Shown: positions 9,553-19,430, numbered from the stretch's first letter. The stretch: 64,000 nt of DNA from Vibrio sp. 99-70-13A1 (GCF_013114625.1 NZ_VTXD01000018.1:16926-80925), one strand, 5' to 3'. Notes: generated from the letters alone by a model not told the origin. Numbers and translations are program-made.

Positions 9553-9578
9553 AAAGAGCCACATAATAGTGGCTCTTT
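9553..9578 (-). terminator. Terminator after the DEAD-box helicase
   Basis: Ten-base stem AAAGAGCCAC/GTGGCTCTTT (9553-9562 with 9569-9578) followed on the minus strand by T residues. It lies 110 bases beyond the end of the helicase gene. Confidence 0.8.
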
Positions 9579-9689
9579 CTAAATACAATCTTAGTTTTGT
9601 ATTCGTAGAATTTCTGTCTCTGTAGAGGTTCAGCTATAACAATTCATTTCACCAGTAAACATAATGTCACAAGTTGTTACACTTAGTCT

Positions 9690-10976
9690 TTACTTACGTC
9701 TATTTTTAATACGATTCATCATTGTTAAACGACGTTCAGCAGAGGCTTGATCCGGCTTTTCTTCAGTCGCATTATTCTTGCGGCCTTGACGGTTTTTATA
9801 AGCCGACTTCGTGTTCAGCTTTTCGATGTAAGCTTCACGTTTTTTAGGCTCGTAACCAGGTTGCTCAACTCGACGAATGCGTTGCTGAATCAGAGTCTCC
9901 ACTTGTACTACAGTTAGCTCTTCTTCGCGGTTAACAAATGATACTGCATGACCTTGTTTACCAGCACGACCAGTACGGCCAATACGGTGAACGTAATCTT
10001 CTGCAAGGAAAGGCATGTCGTAGTTAATAACATGAGGAAGATCGGCAATATCAAGACCACGAGCCGCAACATCAGTTGCAACCATAACTCGAGCGCGACC
10101 TTCTTTAAAATCATCTAGAGCACGACGACGAGCACTTTGTGCTTTATCACCATGGCAAAGCACTGCTTTGATGCCATCAAGTTTCAGCTCTTTTACAACT
10201 TCATTAGCCGTTTCTTTGTAGTTCACAAATACAAGCACTTGGCGCCAGTTTTTACGGCCAATTAATTCAGAAAGTAGCTCTGTTTTACGCTCTTGGTCTA
10301 CCGGATAAACCACGTGACCTACCGTAGCAGCCGTTGAGTTCTCACGCTCTACACTGATACGTTTTGGCTTACGTAAAATATCAACAGAAAGCTGATTCAA
10401 CTGGGTAGAAGTTGTTGCAGAGAACATCATGATTTGAGGTGATGTTTCTACATCTAACATGATTTTACGCACAGCGTTGATAAAGCCCATATCCAAGATA
10501 CGGTCAGCTTCATCAAAAACTAAAAACTCTAAGTTCGCTATCGATACATTGCCAGCTTCTAGATGCTCTTCTAAACGACCAGGAGTCGCAACAAGCAAAT
10601 CCACACCAGCATCAAGCTGACGAACCTGTGAAGACATTTTGTTTCCGCCATAAACCGCAGCAACATTAAGGTTCGTGAATTTAACGTAATCTTTAATGTT
10701 GTCTGCAATCTGTGCAGCCAATTCACGAGTAGGAGCAAGAATAAGTGCACGGGCAGTGCCCTTTGACGCTTTCTTATTACTGTCGATCAAGTGTTGAATA
10801 ACAGGCAGTGAAAATGCAGCAGTTTTACCTGTACCTGTTTGCGCAGTCGCAAAAATATCATGCCCTTTACGAGCCATTGGGATCGCTTTTTGCTGAATTG
10901 GAGTGAGTTTTTCATACCCACATTCAGTAAGCGCTTTTACTAATTCAGGAGCAAAACCTTGTGAAGAAAATGACAT
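9690..10976 (-). CDS. RhlE-like DEAD-box RNA helicase
   Basis: A 428-aa ATP-dependent RNA helicase. Motifs in order: Q motif (GYEKLTPIQQKAIP, about 19-32), Walker A AQTGTGKT (about 44-51), PTRELAAQ, TPGRL, DEAD in VFDEADRILDMGF, SAT in MFSATTS, then the second RecA domain with ARGLDIADLPHVINYD and HRIGRTGRAGKQG. The C-terminal tail is basic (KNRQGRKNN, NRIKNRRK), as in RhlE and SrmB-like proteins used in ribosome assembly and RNA turnover in the cold. It is monocistronic with its own terminator. The RhlE subgroup is likely, not proven. Confidence 0.93.
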   Translation of the reverse strand: MSFSSQGFAPELVKALTECGYEKLTPIQQKAIPMARKGHDIFATAQTGTGKTAAFSLPVIQHLIDSNKKASKGTARALILAPTRELAAQIADNIKDYVKFTNLNVAAVYGGNKMSSQVRQLDAGVDLLVATPGRLEEHLEAGNVSIANLEFLVFDEADRILDMGFINAVRKIMLDVETSPQIMMFSATTSTQLNQLSVDILRKPKRISVERENSTAATVGHVVYPVDQERKTELLSELIGRKNWRQVLVFVNYKETANEVVKELKLDGIKAVLCHGDKAQSARRRALDDFKEGRARVMVATDVAARGLDIADLPHVINYDMPFLAEDYVHRIGRTGRAGKQGHAVSFVNREEELTVVQVETLIQQRIRRVEQPGYEPKKREAYIEKLNTKSAYKNRQGRKNNATEEKPDQASAERRLTMMNRIKNRRK

Positions 10977-11148
10977 TATTACGGTTCCTTAAGCAGACAG
11001 CCTACATTTCTTATTTCAGCCGAGCACTATAAATGAATTAAGGTGATTTATCTCACATTAATCGTGATATAGAGCAAGTTTTATTACTTAAAATAGCATT
11101 TATTTCTTTTACCCAACCAATAATAAAAGAATCATCATTAATATGTGC

Positions 11149-11176
11149 AAAAAGGGAGCAATTTGCTCCCTTTTTT
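11149..11176 (-). terminator. Terminator after the first COG0523 gene
   Basis: A 12-bp stem (AAAAAGGGAGCA with TGCTCCCTTTTT, loop ATT) about 130 bases beyond the end of the minus-strand GTPase gene, with T on the exit side in either direction. Confidence 0.75.
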
Positions 11177-11305
11177 CATATTCCAAACCAACTCACTTCA
11201 ATTTCTGGTTCATGTTTGCTTTGTATTTTATGTGAAAGAAACACTCTCCTAAGCTTAGCTTAGCTACAACCTTGTCAGTTAACTGGATAAGCTAGATAAG
11301 CTGGA

Positions 11306-12295
11306 CTATTTTTCTTGAAGCCCACAAAGCGATAATAACACTTGCTCTAAGTCATCCCATGGCATCAGTTGTGAATCAATAACCTCTAAACGAGATTCAA
11401 ATCCATCAAGTGAGATTTCATGAACAGAGACGACTTGATTCGCAACATTGAACGCGTAACAACCTTGGTCCGTGTTAATTACAGCTTTCACACGCTCCGC
11501 AGTCAATGCGGAAAGCATGGAGAATAGTTGGTCAAAGTCGAACTTATGCTCTGCCCCAAATAACCACCCACAACTGAAATAACCCTGACCTTTATTTTCT
11601 TTTCTGACAAAAGCTTCACCAGGCGAAAGCTTGAATTGAGGCTCTTGCTCCGCATGTTCATGATGATGGGATTCTAGGTTGAACGAAGCACTGCCATGGA
11701 CTCTTTCAATATCAAGTACTTCGAGTGGAATCTCTCCATGATGTATCAATTTACTGAACACTTTCGGTGGTGACTGCTCGGTAATCCAATCATTAAATGC
11801 ATCAATGTCTTCTGAATGAACCAAATCAACCTTAGTACCGATAATCACATCAGCGCTATCTAATTGGTCATTGAAGTTCTGGTTGGAAGTATACTTTTCA
11901 ATACTTAAATTACGTGGGTCAACTAGCCCTAACGTCGCTTTAAGATCAACATAAGGCTGGTATTGTTCAGAGGTTAATGTGGCAACGACCTGTTTAGGGT
12001 GACCTAAGCCTGTCGGCTCAATCAGGAGCCTATCGGGCTTTTGACGTAATAGCGCATTGATTCCTACTGACATTGGCACACCAGCAGTACAGCACATACA
12101 ACCACCTGGCACTTCCTTGAACATCGCACCTTGATCTGTCAGCAAAGCACCGTCAATGCCAATTTCACCGAATTCATTCACTAAAACTGCCCAATGTTCA
12201 TTTTCAGGCTTATTTTTAAGTAAGTTAAGAATTGAGGTCGTTTTACCCACTCCTAGAAAGCCGGTAATAATGTTCGTTGGCACTCTTTTCGTCAT
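11306..12295 (-). CDS. COG0523 (CobW/YjiA-type) GTPase, copy 1
   Basis: A 329-aa G3E GTPase. Motifs: Walker A GFLGVGKTT (about 12-20), the metal-binding CxCC in GGCMCCTAG (about 64-72), EPTGLGHPK, and GTKVDL for guanine recognition. A histidine-rich patch (HHHEHAEQE) may bind metal. Members supply metals, often zinc, to target enzymes. A second copy lies at 48939-49937 in a Zur-controlled run, but no Zur-like box is seen in front of this one, so the two copies are probably used under different conditions. It is monocistronic. The specific metal is unknown. Confidence 0.9.
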   Translation of the reverse strand: MTKRVPTNIITGFLGVGKTTSILNLLKNKPENEHWAVLVNEFGEIGIDGALLTDQGAMFKEVPGGCMCCTAGVPMSVGINALLRQKPDRLLIEPTGLGHPKQVVATLTSEQYQPYVDLKATLGLVDPRNLSIEKYTSNQNFNDQLDSADVIIGTKVDLVHSEDIDAFNDWITEQSPPKVFSKLIHHGEIPLEVLDIERVHGSASFNLESHHHEHAEQEPQFKLSPGEAFVRKENKGQGYFSCGWLFGAEHKFDFDQLFSMLSALTAERVKAVINTDQGCYAFNVANQVVSVHEISLDGFESRLEVIDSQLMPWDDLEQVLLSLCGLQEK

Positions 12296-12992
12296 GTCAC
12301 ATCTCCTTTTTCTTGGAGTATATACCTAATTATGGCAATAACGGCAGCAAACCATGAGATTTTAACTCTCTGAGATATATGTAATTACTCAACCCAGCCA
12401 TTTTTATTATTGACCAAGAGTAAGTACATCATGAAATAGAAGGTGGTTTAGAAAGTGATAGGCAGACAAAAGGCGTACTGTATGTAGCAAGTACGCCTTA
12501 CCCTCGTGACTCAATCGTGAGTTCGCGAATCAGGAAGTCATAGATAGCAACCTGAACATATTACGAGGAACTAGAAATGGTATTTTTTTGAATCCATCCA
12601 AATTGTGTGTAAAACCTCATTCTCCTTGCGGTTCGTTATGTTGCTTTACAATTTAACTATGGTTCATTTTTAGAGAAAAACAAGAAAGTAGAAGTTGAAA
12701 AGTCTCTTTTGTGATCTCGATTCAAAAGTCAACTACGGAAGAGCCAAAACAACACTGCAAATTTGAAATCATAAGTTGCGCAATTCACAGGTAAGCTCCA
12801 TGTATTCCAATGATGTTCTTGTGTAAAATTTACGTGCAACACACCTTAGTGTCACATAATTCAGTGACAACCATTTGCTACATAAAACTAACCTTTACTT
12901 TATATAGGCGTGTTTGTAGCATCGCTGGCAAATAGGTATCTCCCTGATATCGCAGTATTCTTTTATAACTGACCACAAAATGGAGCAATACA
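12296..12992. other. 697-base gap with a hairpin at 12470-12499
   Basis: No gene is supported. The main structure is a 10-bp perfect stem, AAGGCGTACT (12470-12479) with AGTACGCCTT (12490-12499), followed at 12507-12522 by a smaller one (ACTCA/TGAGT). Neither has a clear T-run on the plus strand. The gap is unusually long for this region and could hold a small RNA or long leader for the transporter downstream, but there is no direct support. Confidence 0.4.
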
Positions 12993-13970
12993 TTGAACTG
13001 GAGACGACTCATTCGTGTGCAAAATGTCCCCCCTTCCCAAGCATCATTAGCACTTGGTGTTATCGGGTTAGGACAAGCATGGTCGCTTTATATTCCAGGT
13101 TTCGGTGACACAATTCGACCTTTAATGGCTTCATTTGGCGCCATTCTATTACTTCCTGTATTGCTCAAATACTTCACTAGCTACAATACTTTTATAAATG
13201 ATATTCGCCACCCTCTTAGTGGAAGCTTAATGGCTCCTATGAGTATGGCTTTATTGGTACTGTCAGATTATCTCGCCGCTGTTTCTCCAGCCTTAGCTTA
13301 CCCTATTTGGTTTGGTGCGCTGTTACTTCATTTTACTATGATGGTCTTATTTTTCAGCTTTCAAGCCATGAATTTTAAGATGTCGAATATAGTTCCGAGC
13401 TGGTTTCTTTACCCTGTGGGGCTTATTAGTAGCTCACTCGCAGGCTCTCAGTTTGGATTAACCGTTTTTTCTGAAACTCTCGCTTCTGTCTGTATCGGCA
13501 TCTATTTCTTCATGCTACCGCTAGTTTTATATCGATTAGTTTTTGAAGGGAAACTGCCAAAACGTGCAAGGCCCACGCTCGCGATTATGGCAGCGCCCGT
13601 AAACCTTTCATTGGCAGCCTATCTTGTTAATTTTTCAAACCCTGACCCGATTTTAACGGGTGCGCTAGCAGGCATTGCTATCACAATGACATTGCTCATT
13701 TATTTATGTTATATCCGATTAATGCGCCTTAAATTTCAGCCTTCTATTGCAGCTGTAACTTTCCCCTCGGTTATCAGTTCTATCGCCATGCATCACCTAA
13801 CTACTTTATTTGGCACAGAATATCCGCAATGGTATTGGCTTCATTCATTCGGCTTTTTTGAATTAACTATCGCGACTATTCTGGTTGTGTGGGTTTCAGG
13901 TGGTTACGTGAAGATGTACTGGCCTGAATTTTTCAACACTTCAAAGATAATTAATAAAGTGAAGCGTTAA
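12993..13970 (+). CDS. TDT/SLAC1-type transporter (TehA-like)
   Basis: A 325-aa membrane protein with about ten hydrophobic segments, the size and layout of the tellurite-resistance/dicarboxylate (TDT) family that includes TehA and the SLAC1 anion channels. Typical features are the N-terminal VPPSQASLALGVIGLG and the repeated glycine-rich helices. It probably passes small anions. No tehB lies beside it. The start is TTG at 12993, preceded by TGGAGC; the ATG at 12980 is out of frame. A strong convergent terminator follows. Confidence 0.82.
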   Translation: MNWRRLIRVQNVPPSQASLALGVIGLGQAWSLYIPGFGDTIRPLMASFGAILLLPVLLKYFTSYNTFINDIRHPLSGSLMAPMSMALLVLSDYLAAVSPALAYPIWFGALLLHFTMMVLFFSFQAMNFKMSNIVPSWFLYPVGLISSSLAGSQFGLTVFSETLASVCIGIYFFMLPLVLYRLVFEGKLPKRARPTLAIMAAPVNLSLAAYLVNFSNPDPILTGALAGIAITMTLLIYLCYIRLMRLKFQPSIAAVTFPSVISSIAMHHLTTLFGTEYPQWYWLHSFGFFELTIATILVVWVSGGYVKMYWPEFFNTSKIINKVKR

Positions 13971-14010
13971 ACAGATAGAACGTATCAATATCGCTGGACA
14001 TTCAAATAAC

Positions 14011-14043
14011 AAAAAACGGGAAGCAATGCGCTTCCCGTTTTTT
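14011..14043 (+). terminator. Bidirectional terminator between convergent genes
   Basis: A 14-bp perfect stem, A-run plus CGGGAAGC (14011-14024) pairing with GCTTCCCG plus T-run (14030-14043), loop AATGC. It serves the TDT transporter on the plus strand and the CHASE4-PAS gene on the minus strand. Confidence 0.92.
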
Positions 14044-14065
14044 ATTTCTATCTTTCCGGTTCAGA

Positions 14066-15466
14066 CTACTTCGGCAGCCTCAGAATTATCATAGCGCCTT
14101 TCTGTTCTGTATCGCTGTACAAAATTGGGCTCACTTGCACTTCAACAAGAAAAGTTTTATTCGGCTCACTTAGCTTACGTATGTTGACTTGCCCACTGAA
14201 CTCACTCAATGTTTCAAGTGCTCGATATAACCAATTAGCAACGCTTGGCGCATTTTCATCAACAGCTGCAAATAGCAGCTCAAAGTCTTGGCTGTAAACT
14301 TCTTTAGAATCAATTCTTAACCATTCTGCTGCCGCTGGGTTGCAATAATCAATTTTACCCTTGCTATCCACTGTAAAAATGAAATCACTTATCGAATATA
14401 AAAGCAATTGACTGAATTGATGTTGCTGGTAAAGGTTGTTGTATATCTCACTAAATTTATTACTTAATACGCTTATTTCACCATATTGCGAATATTCGTA
14501 AGGGCGTAGATCTTCTGCCAACTCTGAACCATTTACTTGATTTAACCACTCGATTAAACGTTTGATTGGCTTTGTAACGGTTGCTCGCAATACCGCGACT
14601 AAAATACCACTTAATACGATGAGTAAGACAAGCTCTGGAATGAGTAAGCGCCATTGTGATGCAATACTGAATGGGCTTCGTTCAATGACGAGTTCAGCCA
14701 AAATTGGTAATCTAGATTGATCGGAAAAAAAGATACTGTATGTCGCTTCTAATGTTTTATCTGTATATATGATCTCTGATTTTTCGACGCGCCATTCAGT
14801 ACCAAATGCCATTCTCTCTATCGCATCGGGTTGAAGCATATTAATAAGACTAAAAGACTCTCCGAGATCTGAACTTATCTCATCGAGAGTTCGTTGCGTC
14901 ATCTCTCTTAATAGAGTAATACGACCATTACTTGCCATGTTTCCCGAGTTGTCGCTGACTGGTTGCGACACATATACAAGGATACGACCTTGTAAAAATA
15001 CGACTCCTCGTTGAATTACTCCCTTCTCAATATCATTGATATCGGTAAATAATGACCAGAGCTGGCTATCTGTAATGTAATCATATGAACTGATTCGATA
15101 GAGCGCTTTACCGGCATTGTTATGAATAATGACTCCATCTAATGAGCTAGTTCTAAGTGAATCAGAATCCAGTGAGTTCTCTACAAACTTACGGTTTGGG
15201 GAGTTAATAAAATCAAGCGTTTCATCCCAGTATCCGTAATCTTTTGCCATATCTGCCACACTATCTACTCTTGAACCTAAAAGTTTCAGTCCTATGTATA
15301 GATACTTATCTACTAGCTTTTCCTCTTGTTCTTTTTTCTCGTTATGTCCTGCATACATAGAAATACTGGTCATAATTCCAAACATAAGCGTCATGGCTAA
15401 CACAAAAATAATGACTAACCGCTTTTCTATTGAGTGGTGCCATTTAATTCTTTTGATTGTGTGCAT
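14066..15466 (-). CDS. CHASE4-PAS membrane sensor without an output domain
   Basis: A 466-aa protein with a transmembrane segment at about 16-37, a periplasmic CHASE4-type sensor (AKDYGYWDETLDFI and LDGVIIHNNAGKALYRIS are typical), a second transmembrane segment at about 270-290, a HAMP-like linker (KPIKRLIEWLNQVNGSEL) and a PAS domain (about 340-460, with FIFTVDSKGKIDYCNPAAAEW). The protein ends right after the PAS fold. No GGDEF, EAL, kinase or methyl-accepting part follows, and the DNA after the stop is a terminator, so this is not an obvious frameshift. It might signal by contact with another protein. What it senses is unknown. Confidence 0.82.
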   Translation of the reverse strand: MHTIKRIKWHHSIEKRLVIIFVLAMTLMFGIMTSISMYAGHNEKKEQEEKLVDKYLYIGLKLLGSRVDSVADMAKDYGYWDETLDFINSPNRKFVENSLDSDSLRTSSLDGVIIHNNAGKALYRISSYDYITDSQLWSLFTDINDIEKGVIQRGVVFLQGRILVYVSQPVSDNSGNMASNGRITLLREMTQRTLDEISSDLGESFSLINMLQPDAIERMAFGTEWRVEKSEIIYTDKTLEATYSIFFSDQSRLPILAELVIERSPFSIASQWRLLIPELVLLIVLSGILVAVLRATVTKPIKRLIEWLNQVNGSELAEDLRPYEYSQYGEISVLSNKFSEIYNNLYQQHQFSQLLLYSISDFIFTVDSKGKIDYCNPAAAEWLRIDSKEVYSQDFELLFAAVDENAPSVANWLYRALETLSEFSGQVNIRKLSEPNKTFLVEVQVSPILYSDTEQKGAMIILRLPK

Positions 15467-15565
15467 TCAGTGCTCCCAGGCTTAAAAGCGTACGCTATTT
15501 CATAACCTTGGTAGTATAAGTACATTACATAATGTATTCCATACTATAAATTGATTATTTTGCAT

Positions 15566-15592
15566 AAAAAAAGACCTCACTGAATGAGGTCT
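15566..15592 (-). terminator. Terminator after hmp
   Basis: Stem AGACCTCA/TGAGGTCT with loop CTGAA (15572-15592), followed on the minus strand by seven T residues. It ends the hmp transcript. Confidence 0.88.
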
Positions 15593-15668
15593 CTATAGTC
15601 AAATTTGCGATCTACTCGCTTGCTCCATTACTTAATCGCTTACGATGGAGCAATGGTTAAAATAATGG

Positions 15669-16865
15669 TTAGAAATTGGCGTGAGGACCAAACACTTCAT
15701 AATGAACTCGGTCACGACTGACGTTCAATGAATCCAATTGTTCAACAATATTCTTCATGAAACCAACGGGACCACAGATATAGAAATCTCCCTCAGAAAA
15801 TAACTTGAATCTAGAGACTTCTTCAAGATTCATCATTCCTTCAAAAGTATGTTCGCAAGGTTCATTTTCAGCTTTCATATACCATGTTTTTGCAGCCCAT
15901 CCGTTTGTATCCATAATTTGTTGGACTCGGTTTGAAAACGAATGCTGCGATGCATCTTCACAAGCATGCAAGTATGTCACTTCCTCTGTTTTAGATCGGC
16001 TATTCAATAACTCAAGCATTGATTGCATTGGTGTAACACCTACGCCAGCAGAAATAAGCGTGACTGGTTTATTACGCTCTTGATACATAAAATCACCCGC
16101 TGGGGCATACAGATTCACTTCATCACCCACTTGTACGCAGTCATGAAGATGATTAGAAACCAGTCCTGCTTGTTCCGTTCCATGCCCTTCTCTCTTCACT
16201 GAGATTCGATAGTGCTTACCATTTGGTTGATCGGACAATGAATACTGGCGAATTTCATTGTAGTCACTGCCTGTAGGTTTCACTTCAATACCGATATATT
16301 GACCAGGAATATAATCTAATACACTCTCCCCATCTTTAGGGGTCAAAACGAAGCTTTTCACCAGTTCAGATTCTTGTGTCTTTTCTGAAACAGTGAAAAC
16401 ACGAGCAGCCTCCCATCCACCAACCGCTTGCTTACGCTGTAAGTACAACTCAGCTTCACGATCAATAAAGACTTTCGCTAAAAATAAATACGCAGCTGTC
16501 CATGCTTCTTCTACTTCAGAAGTAAACGCATCTGGAGCTAATTCTCTTAACGTTTCAATCAGGTGAAGACCAACGATTTGGTAATGCTCTGGCTGGATAT
16601 TAAAGCTCGTGTGCTTTTGAGCAATACGTTCTACAGCGCTGGTTAGTGCAGCAAGGTTCTCAATATTTTTTGCGTAAGCAGCGATAGCTTCAAATAATGC
16701 GACACTCTGACGACCCGTTTGTTGATGCGTCATGTTGAAAATGTCTTTTAACTCTGGGTTATGCGTGAACATGCGTTGATAGAAGTGCATGGTTAATGCA
16801 GGACCAGCACTCTCTAATAATGGGATAGTCGATTTAATAATGTCTATGTGTTGATTGTTAAGCAT
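15669..16865 (-). CDS. hmp: Flavohaemoprotein nitric oxide dioxygenase
   Basis: A 398-aa flavohaemoglobin. The globin domain (about 1-140) opens with NQHIDIIKSTIPLLESAGP and has the proximal histidine in QPEHYQIVG. The FAD domain (about 150-260) has the RQYSLSDQPNGKHYRISVKR stretch and the NAD domain has SAGVGVTPMQSML and FYICGPVGFM. It turns NO and oxygen into nitrate. The start chosen is ATG 16865: it is preceded by GGAGT and gives the N terminus of known Hmp proteins; the frame is open for another 31 codons upstream but those are not family sequence. It faces norR across a region with a sigma-54 promoter and NorR-type boxes, so it is expected to be switched on by NO through NorR. Confidence 0.95.
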   Translation of the reverse strand: MLNNQHIDIIKSTIPLLESAGPALTMHFYQRMFTHNPELKDIFNMTHQQTGRQSVALFEAIAAYAKNIENLAALTSAVERIAQKHTSFNIQPEHYQIVGLHLIETLRELAPDAFTSEVEEAWTAAYLFLAKVFIDREAELYLQRKQAVGGWEAARVFTVSEKTQESELVKSFVLTPKDGESVLDYIPGQYIGIEVKPTGSDYNEIRQYSLSDQPNGKHYRISVKREGHGTEQAGLVSNHLHDCVQVGDEVNLYAPAGDFMYQERNKPVTLISAGVGVTPMQSMLELLNSRSKTEEVTYLHACEDASQHSFSNRVQQIMDTNGWAAKTWYMKAENEPCEHTFEGMMNLEEVSRFKLFSEGDFYICGPVGFMKNIVEQLDSLNVSRDRVHYEVFGPHANF

Positions 16866-17106
16866 GTTGATACTCCGTTCACTAGTAAGTTGACAATTTT
16901 TATGTCGAACTGACCAATATTGTTGATATTTGACTTTATTGATTTCAAATAACGTCAATTTGAGTTCTGTGACTCTTTATTGATTAACGTTAATTTCGCT
17001 TATGAATGGGTCTTAACTACTGAGTTTTTTACTCAATTTTTATTATGTTAATACAGCGACTTACCATTCAATCCACTCACCAGCATTCACTGGATACTTA
17101 GCTATA

Positions 17107-17121
17107 GCATGAAGAGTGCCA
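17107..17121 (-). promoter_or_regulatory. Sigma-54 promoter reading toward hmp
   Basis: Read on the minus strand this is TGGCACTCTTCATGC, which matches the -24/-12 consensus TGGCAC-N5-TTGC with GG and GC exactly 10 bases apart and one mismatch. It lies about 240 bases before the hmp start and 56-90 bases downstream (in the hmp direction) of two NorR-type boxes, the usual enhancer distance. Confidence 0.7.
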
Positions 17122-17176
17122 ACTTTTGAAAGCCCGTAAATACGAGCCTTACAGAGAATCATTAGCATTTATATAA

Positions 17177-17209
17177 GTCAGAAAGACCTGTTAAAAATGT
17201 CATAAAGAC
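17177..17209. promoter_or_regulatory. Two NorR-type enhancer boxes
   Basis: GTCAGAAAGAC (17177-17187) and GTCATAAAGAC (17199-17209) each fit GT-N7-AC, the NorR core, and are nearly identical. They are 22 bp apart, two helical turns, so they lie on the same face. The third box found at norVW in E. coli is not seen. They stand between the sigma-54 promoter of hmp and the norR start, so they can serve both activation of hmp and autoregulation. Confidence 0.65.
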
Positions 17210-17246
17210 ACTACTATGTATTTAAATTTCGATATGCGAGTCAATC

Positions 17247-18836
17247 ATGCAAGATATTTCAGCTTCAACACTTATGGAAATGACCATTGGGTTAGCCAGC
17301 GGGCTTAATGACCAAGATCGATTTAATCGCTTAATAGACGCAATACGAAAAACCATTACCTGTGACTGTGTGGCTTTACTTCGCCTTCAGGGTGACACTT
17401 TAGTCCCTATCGCCATGCAGGGACTAAGCCGAGATACGTTTGGCAGACGATTTGTTATTGAAGAACACCCTCGCTTTAAAGAGATTTGTGAATCCAAATC
17501 ACCGATTCGCTTCGATTCAGACAGTTCACTGCCCGACCCATTTGATGGGTTACTCATTGATCACGATGGTGATTTACCAATGCACGCGTGTATGGGGTTA
17601 CCTTTGTTGTTCGGTGACAAGCTACTTGGCGTTTTAACCCTTGATAGCCTTGCACCTGATGTATTCACCAACATCCCTGCTCGTAATTTAGAAGTACTCG
17701 CTGCCATTGCTGCCTCTACCATGCAAATGGCGATGACTTTCTCTCAACTTGAGCACCAAGCAAAACAATCAAAGCAGTTATTAGAAGAATTAAACGTTGA
17801 AGCCTGGGAACGTGATGGTGGTGAGTTAATTGGTAAAAGTGACACTATGACAGCATTAAAAAATGATATCGCGGTGGTCGCGCCTTCTGAGTTTAATATC
17901 TTAATTCATGGTGATACTGGTGTAGGTAAAGAACTTGTCGCACGAACTCTTCATCACCAATCACAGCGCAAACGTAAGCCTCTTGTGTATGTCAACTGCG
18001 CAGCCATTCCTGAAAACCTTGTAGAAAGTGAACTGTTCGGGCACGTTCGCGGGGCATTTACGGGTGCAGATAAGAACCGTACAGGTAAGTTTGCTTTAGC
18101 TGACGGCGGCACTCTTTTCTTAGATGAAATAGGTGAATTACCATTGGCGGCGCAAAGTAAATTACTGCGCGCTTTACAAAACAATGAAATTCAGCCAGTT
18201 GGTCAAGACAACATTGAAACCATTGATGTGCGAGTATTGGCTGCAACAAACCGGGATTTAAAACAAGAAGTAGAAGATGGTCGATTCCGAGCCGATTTGT
18301 ATCACCGTTTAAGTGTTTACCCGATTGCAGTTCCAGCCTTGAACGAACGTGGTGACGACATCAGTTTATTAGCTGGATTCTTTTTAGAGCAAGCGAGACG
18401 CAAACTTGGTATTAACCAGATCAAATTCAGATCGGATGTATTGGTTTTCTTAAATCGATACAGCTGGCCAGGTAACGTACGTGAACTTGAGCATGTAATC
18501 AGCCGCTCAGCCTTAAAAGCACTTGCACGTAGTACAAACAAAAGTTTAGTGACTATCTCAAAAGAGGATTGTGGTCCGCTGGATCAAGATCAACCAGCAC
18601 CCGTCCTTTTAGACGCTTCTTCAAGTACCAAGAGTCCAAGTATTGATTTGAGTGAAGGGTTAAGAACGGCAACAGAAGACTTCCAGCGAACCGTCATTAC
18701 AGAAGCACTTGAGCAGTCAAACTACAATTGGGCTCAAGCGGGTCGACTGCTGAAAACAGACCGCGCAAACCTAACCCGGTTAGCAAAGCGCTTAGGGCTA
18801 AATGTGGCTAAAACTCACACTATTGAACGGCTTTAA
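17247..18836 (+). CDS. norR: NorR, NO-responsive sigma-54 activator
   Basis: A 529-aa enhancer-binding protein. The N-terminal GAF domain (about 1-170) would hold the NO-sensing iron. The AAA+ domain (about 195-430) has Walker A GDTGVGKE, the sigma-54 contact loop GAFTGA, and Walker [13 protein letters not shown] Fis-type helix-turn-helix ends the protein ([25 protein letters not shown] in part). It faces hmp, as in the V. cholerae hmpA/norR locus, with matching boxes between. It is a little longer than E. coli NorR (504). The arginine finger and GAF iron ligands were not checked one by one. Confidence 0.94.
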   Translation: MQDISASTLMEMTIGLASGLNDQDRFNRLIDAIRKTITCDCVALLRLQGDTLVPIAMQGLSRDTFGRRFVIEEHPRFKEICESKSPIRFDSDSSLPDPFDGLLIDHDGDLPMHACMGLPLLFGDKLLGVLTLDSLAPDVFTNIPARNLEVLAAIAASTMQMAMTFSQLEHQAKQSKQLLEELNVEAWERDGGELIGKSDTMTALKNDIAVVAPSEFNILIHGDTGVGKELVARTLHHQSQRKRKPLVYVNCAAIPENLVESELFGHVRGAFTGADKNRTGKFALADGGTLFLDEIGELPLAAQSKLLRALQNNEIQPVGQDNIETIDVRVLAATNRDLKQEVEDGRFRADLYHRLSVYPIAVPALNERGDDISLLAGFFLEQARRKLGINQIKFRSDVLVFLNRYSWPGNVRELEHVISRSALKALARSTNKSLVTISKEDCGPLDQDQPAPVLLDASSSTKSPSIDLSEGLRTATEDFQRTVITEALEQSNYNWAQAGRLLKTDRANLTRLAKRLGLNVAKTHTIERL

Positions 18837-19009
18837 GGACTATATACACGTTGGTTGAAGTATTAAGTAAACCTCGGTTAGCACCTTCAACCAATTAACC
18901 TGCTCTATATTCAGATACAAATATTAACCTCGAGAGTTGAACGTATTGAGTAGATTGTGTATATAATGCTGCGAATTGTAAAACTTACTTTAAATATGTA
19001 GAGATAATT

Positions 19010-19369
19010 ATGAAGTTTATCCGTTGGTTTCTTGGTCGAATCATTTTGCTTTTGAATTTTGTGTTTTCACCTCGTGGCGTTAAGCGTTCTCAAGAAGAAC
19101 AAAACACAGTGAACGAAAGTGCAAAAAATTACGCTCTTTATCAATTTGAAGCTTGCCCATTTTGCGTAAAAGTTCGCCGTTCAATGAAACGTCAATCTGT
19201 TAAATTTGACATCCGTGATGCTAAAAATAATGAACAGCACCGTTCGGAACTTGAAGCAGGTGGTGGCCGAGTGAAAGTGCCATGTCTACGTATCGAAAAA
19301 GATGGCAAAACTGAATGGATGTATGAATCATCTGATATTGTTGCTTATCTAGAAAAAGAATTTGCTTAA
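19010..19369 (+). CDS. Membrane-anchored glutaredoxin
   Basis: A 119-aa protein with a hydrophobic N-terminal segment (about 4-22, likely a membrane anchor) and a glutaredoxin fold. The redox site is CPFC (about residues 46-49) in QFEACPFCVKVRRSM; the cis-proline is in KVPCLRIE, and SSDIVAYLEKEF is the usual last helix. It is related to the glutaredoxins that follow the same layout across Vibrio. It probably reduces disulfides at the inner face of the membrane. It is monocistronic with a strong terminator. Confidence 0.88.
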   Translation: MKFIRWFLGRIILLLNFVFSPRGVKRSQEEQNTVNESAKNYALYQFEACPFCVKVRRSMKRQSVKFDIRDAKNNEQHRSELEAGGGRVKVPCLRIEKDGKTEWMYESSDIVAYLEKEFA

Positions 19370-19430
19370 TCGAGTTTAGTCCTGAATTAATATCATTCAG
19401 GTGATTTCGAATATGTAATTTAGTAGATCA

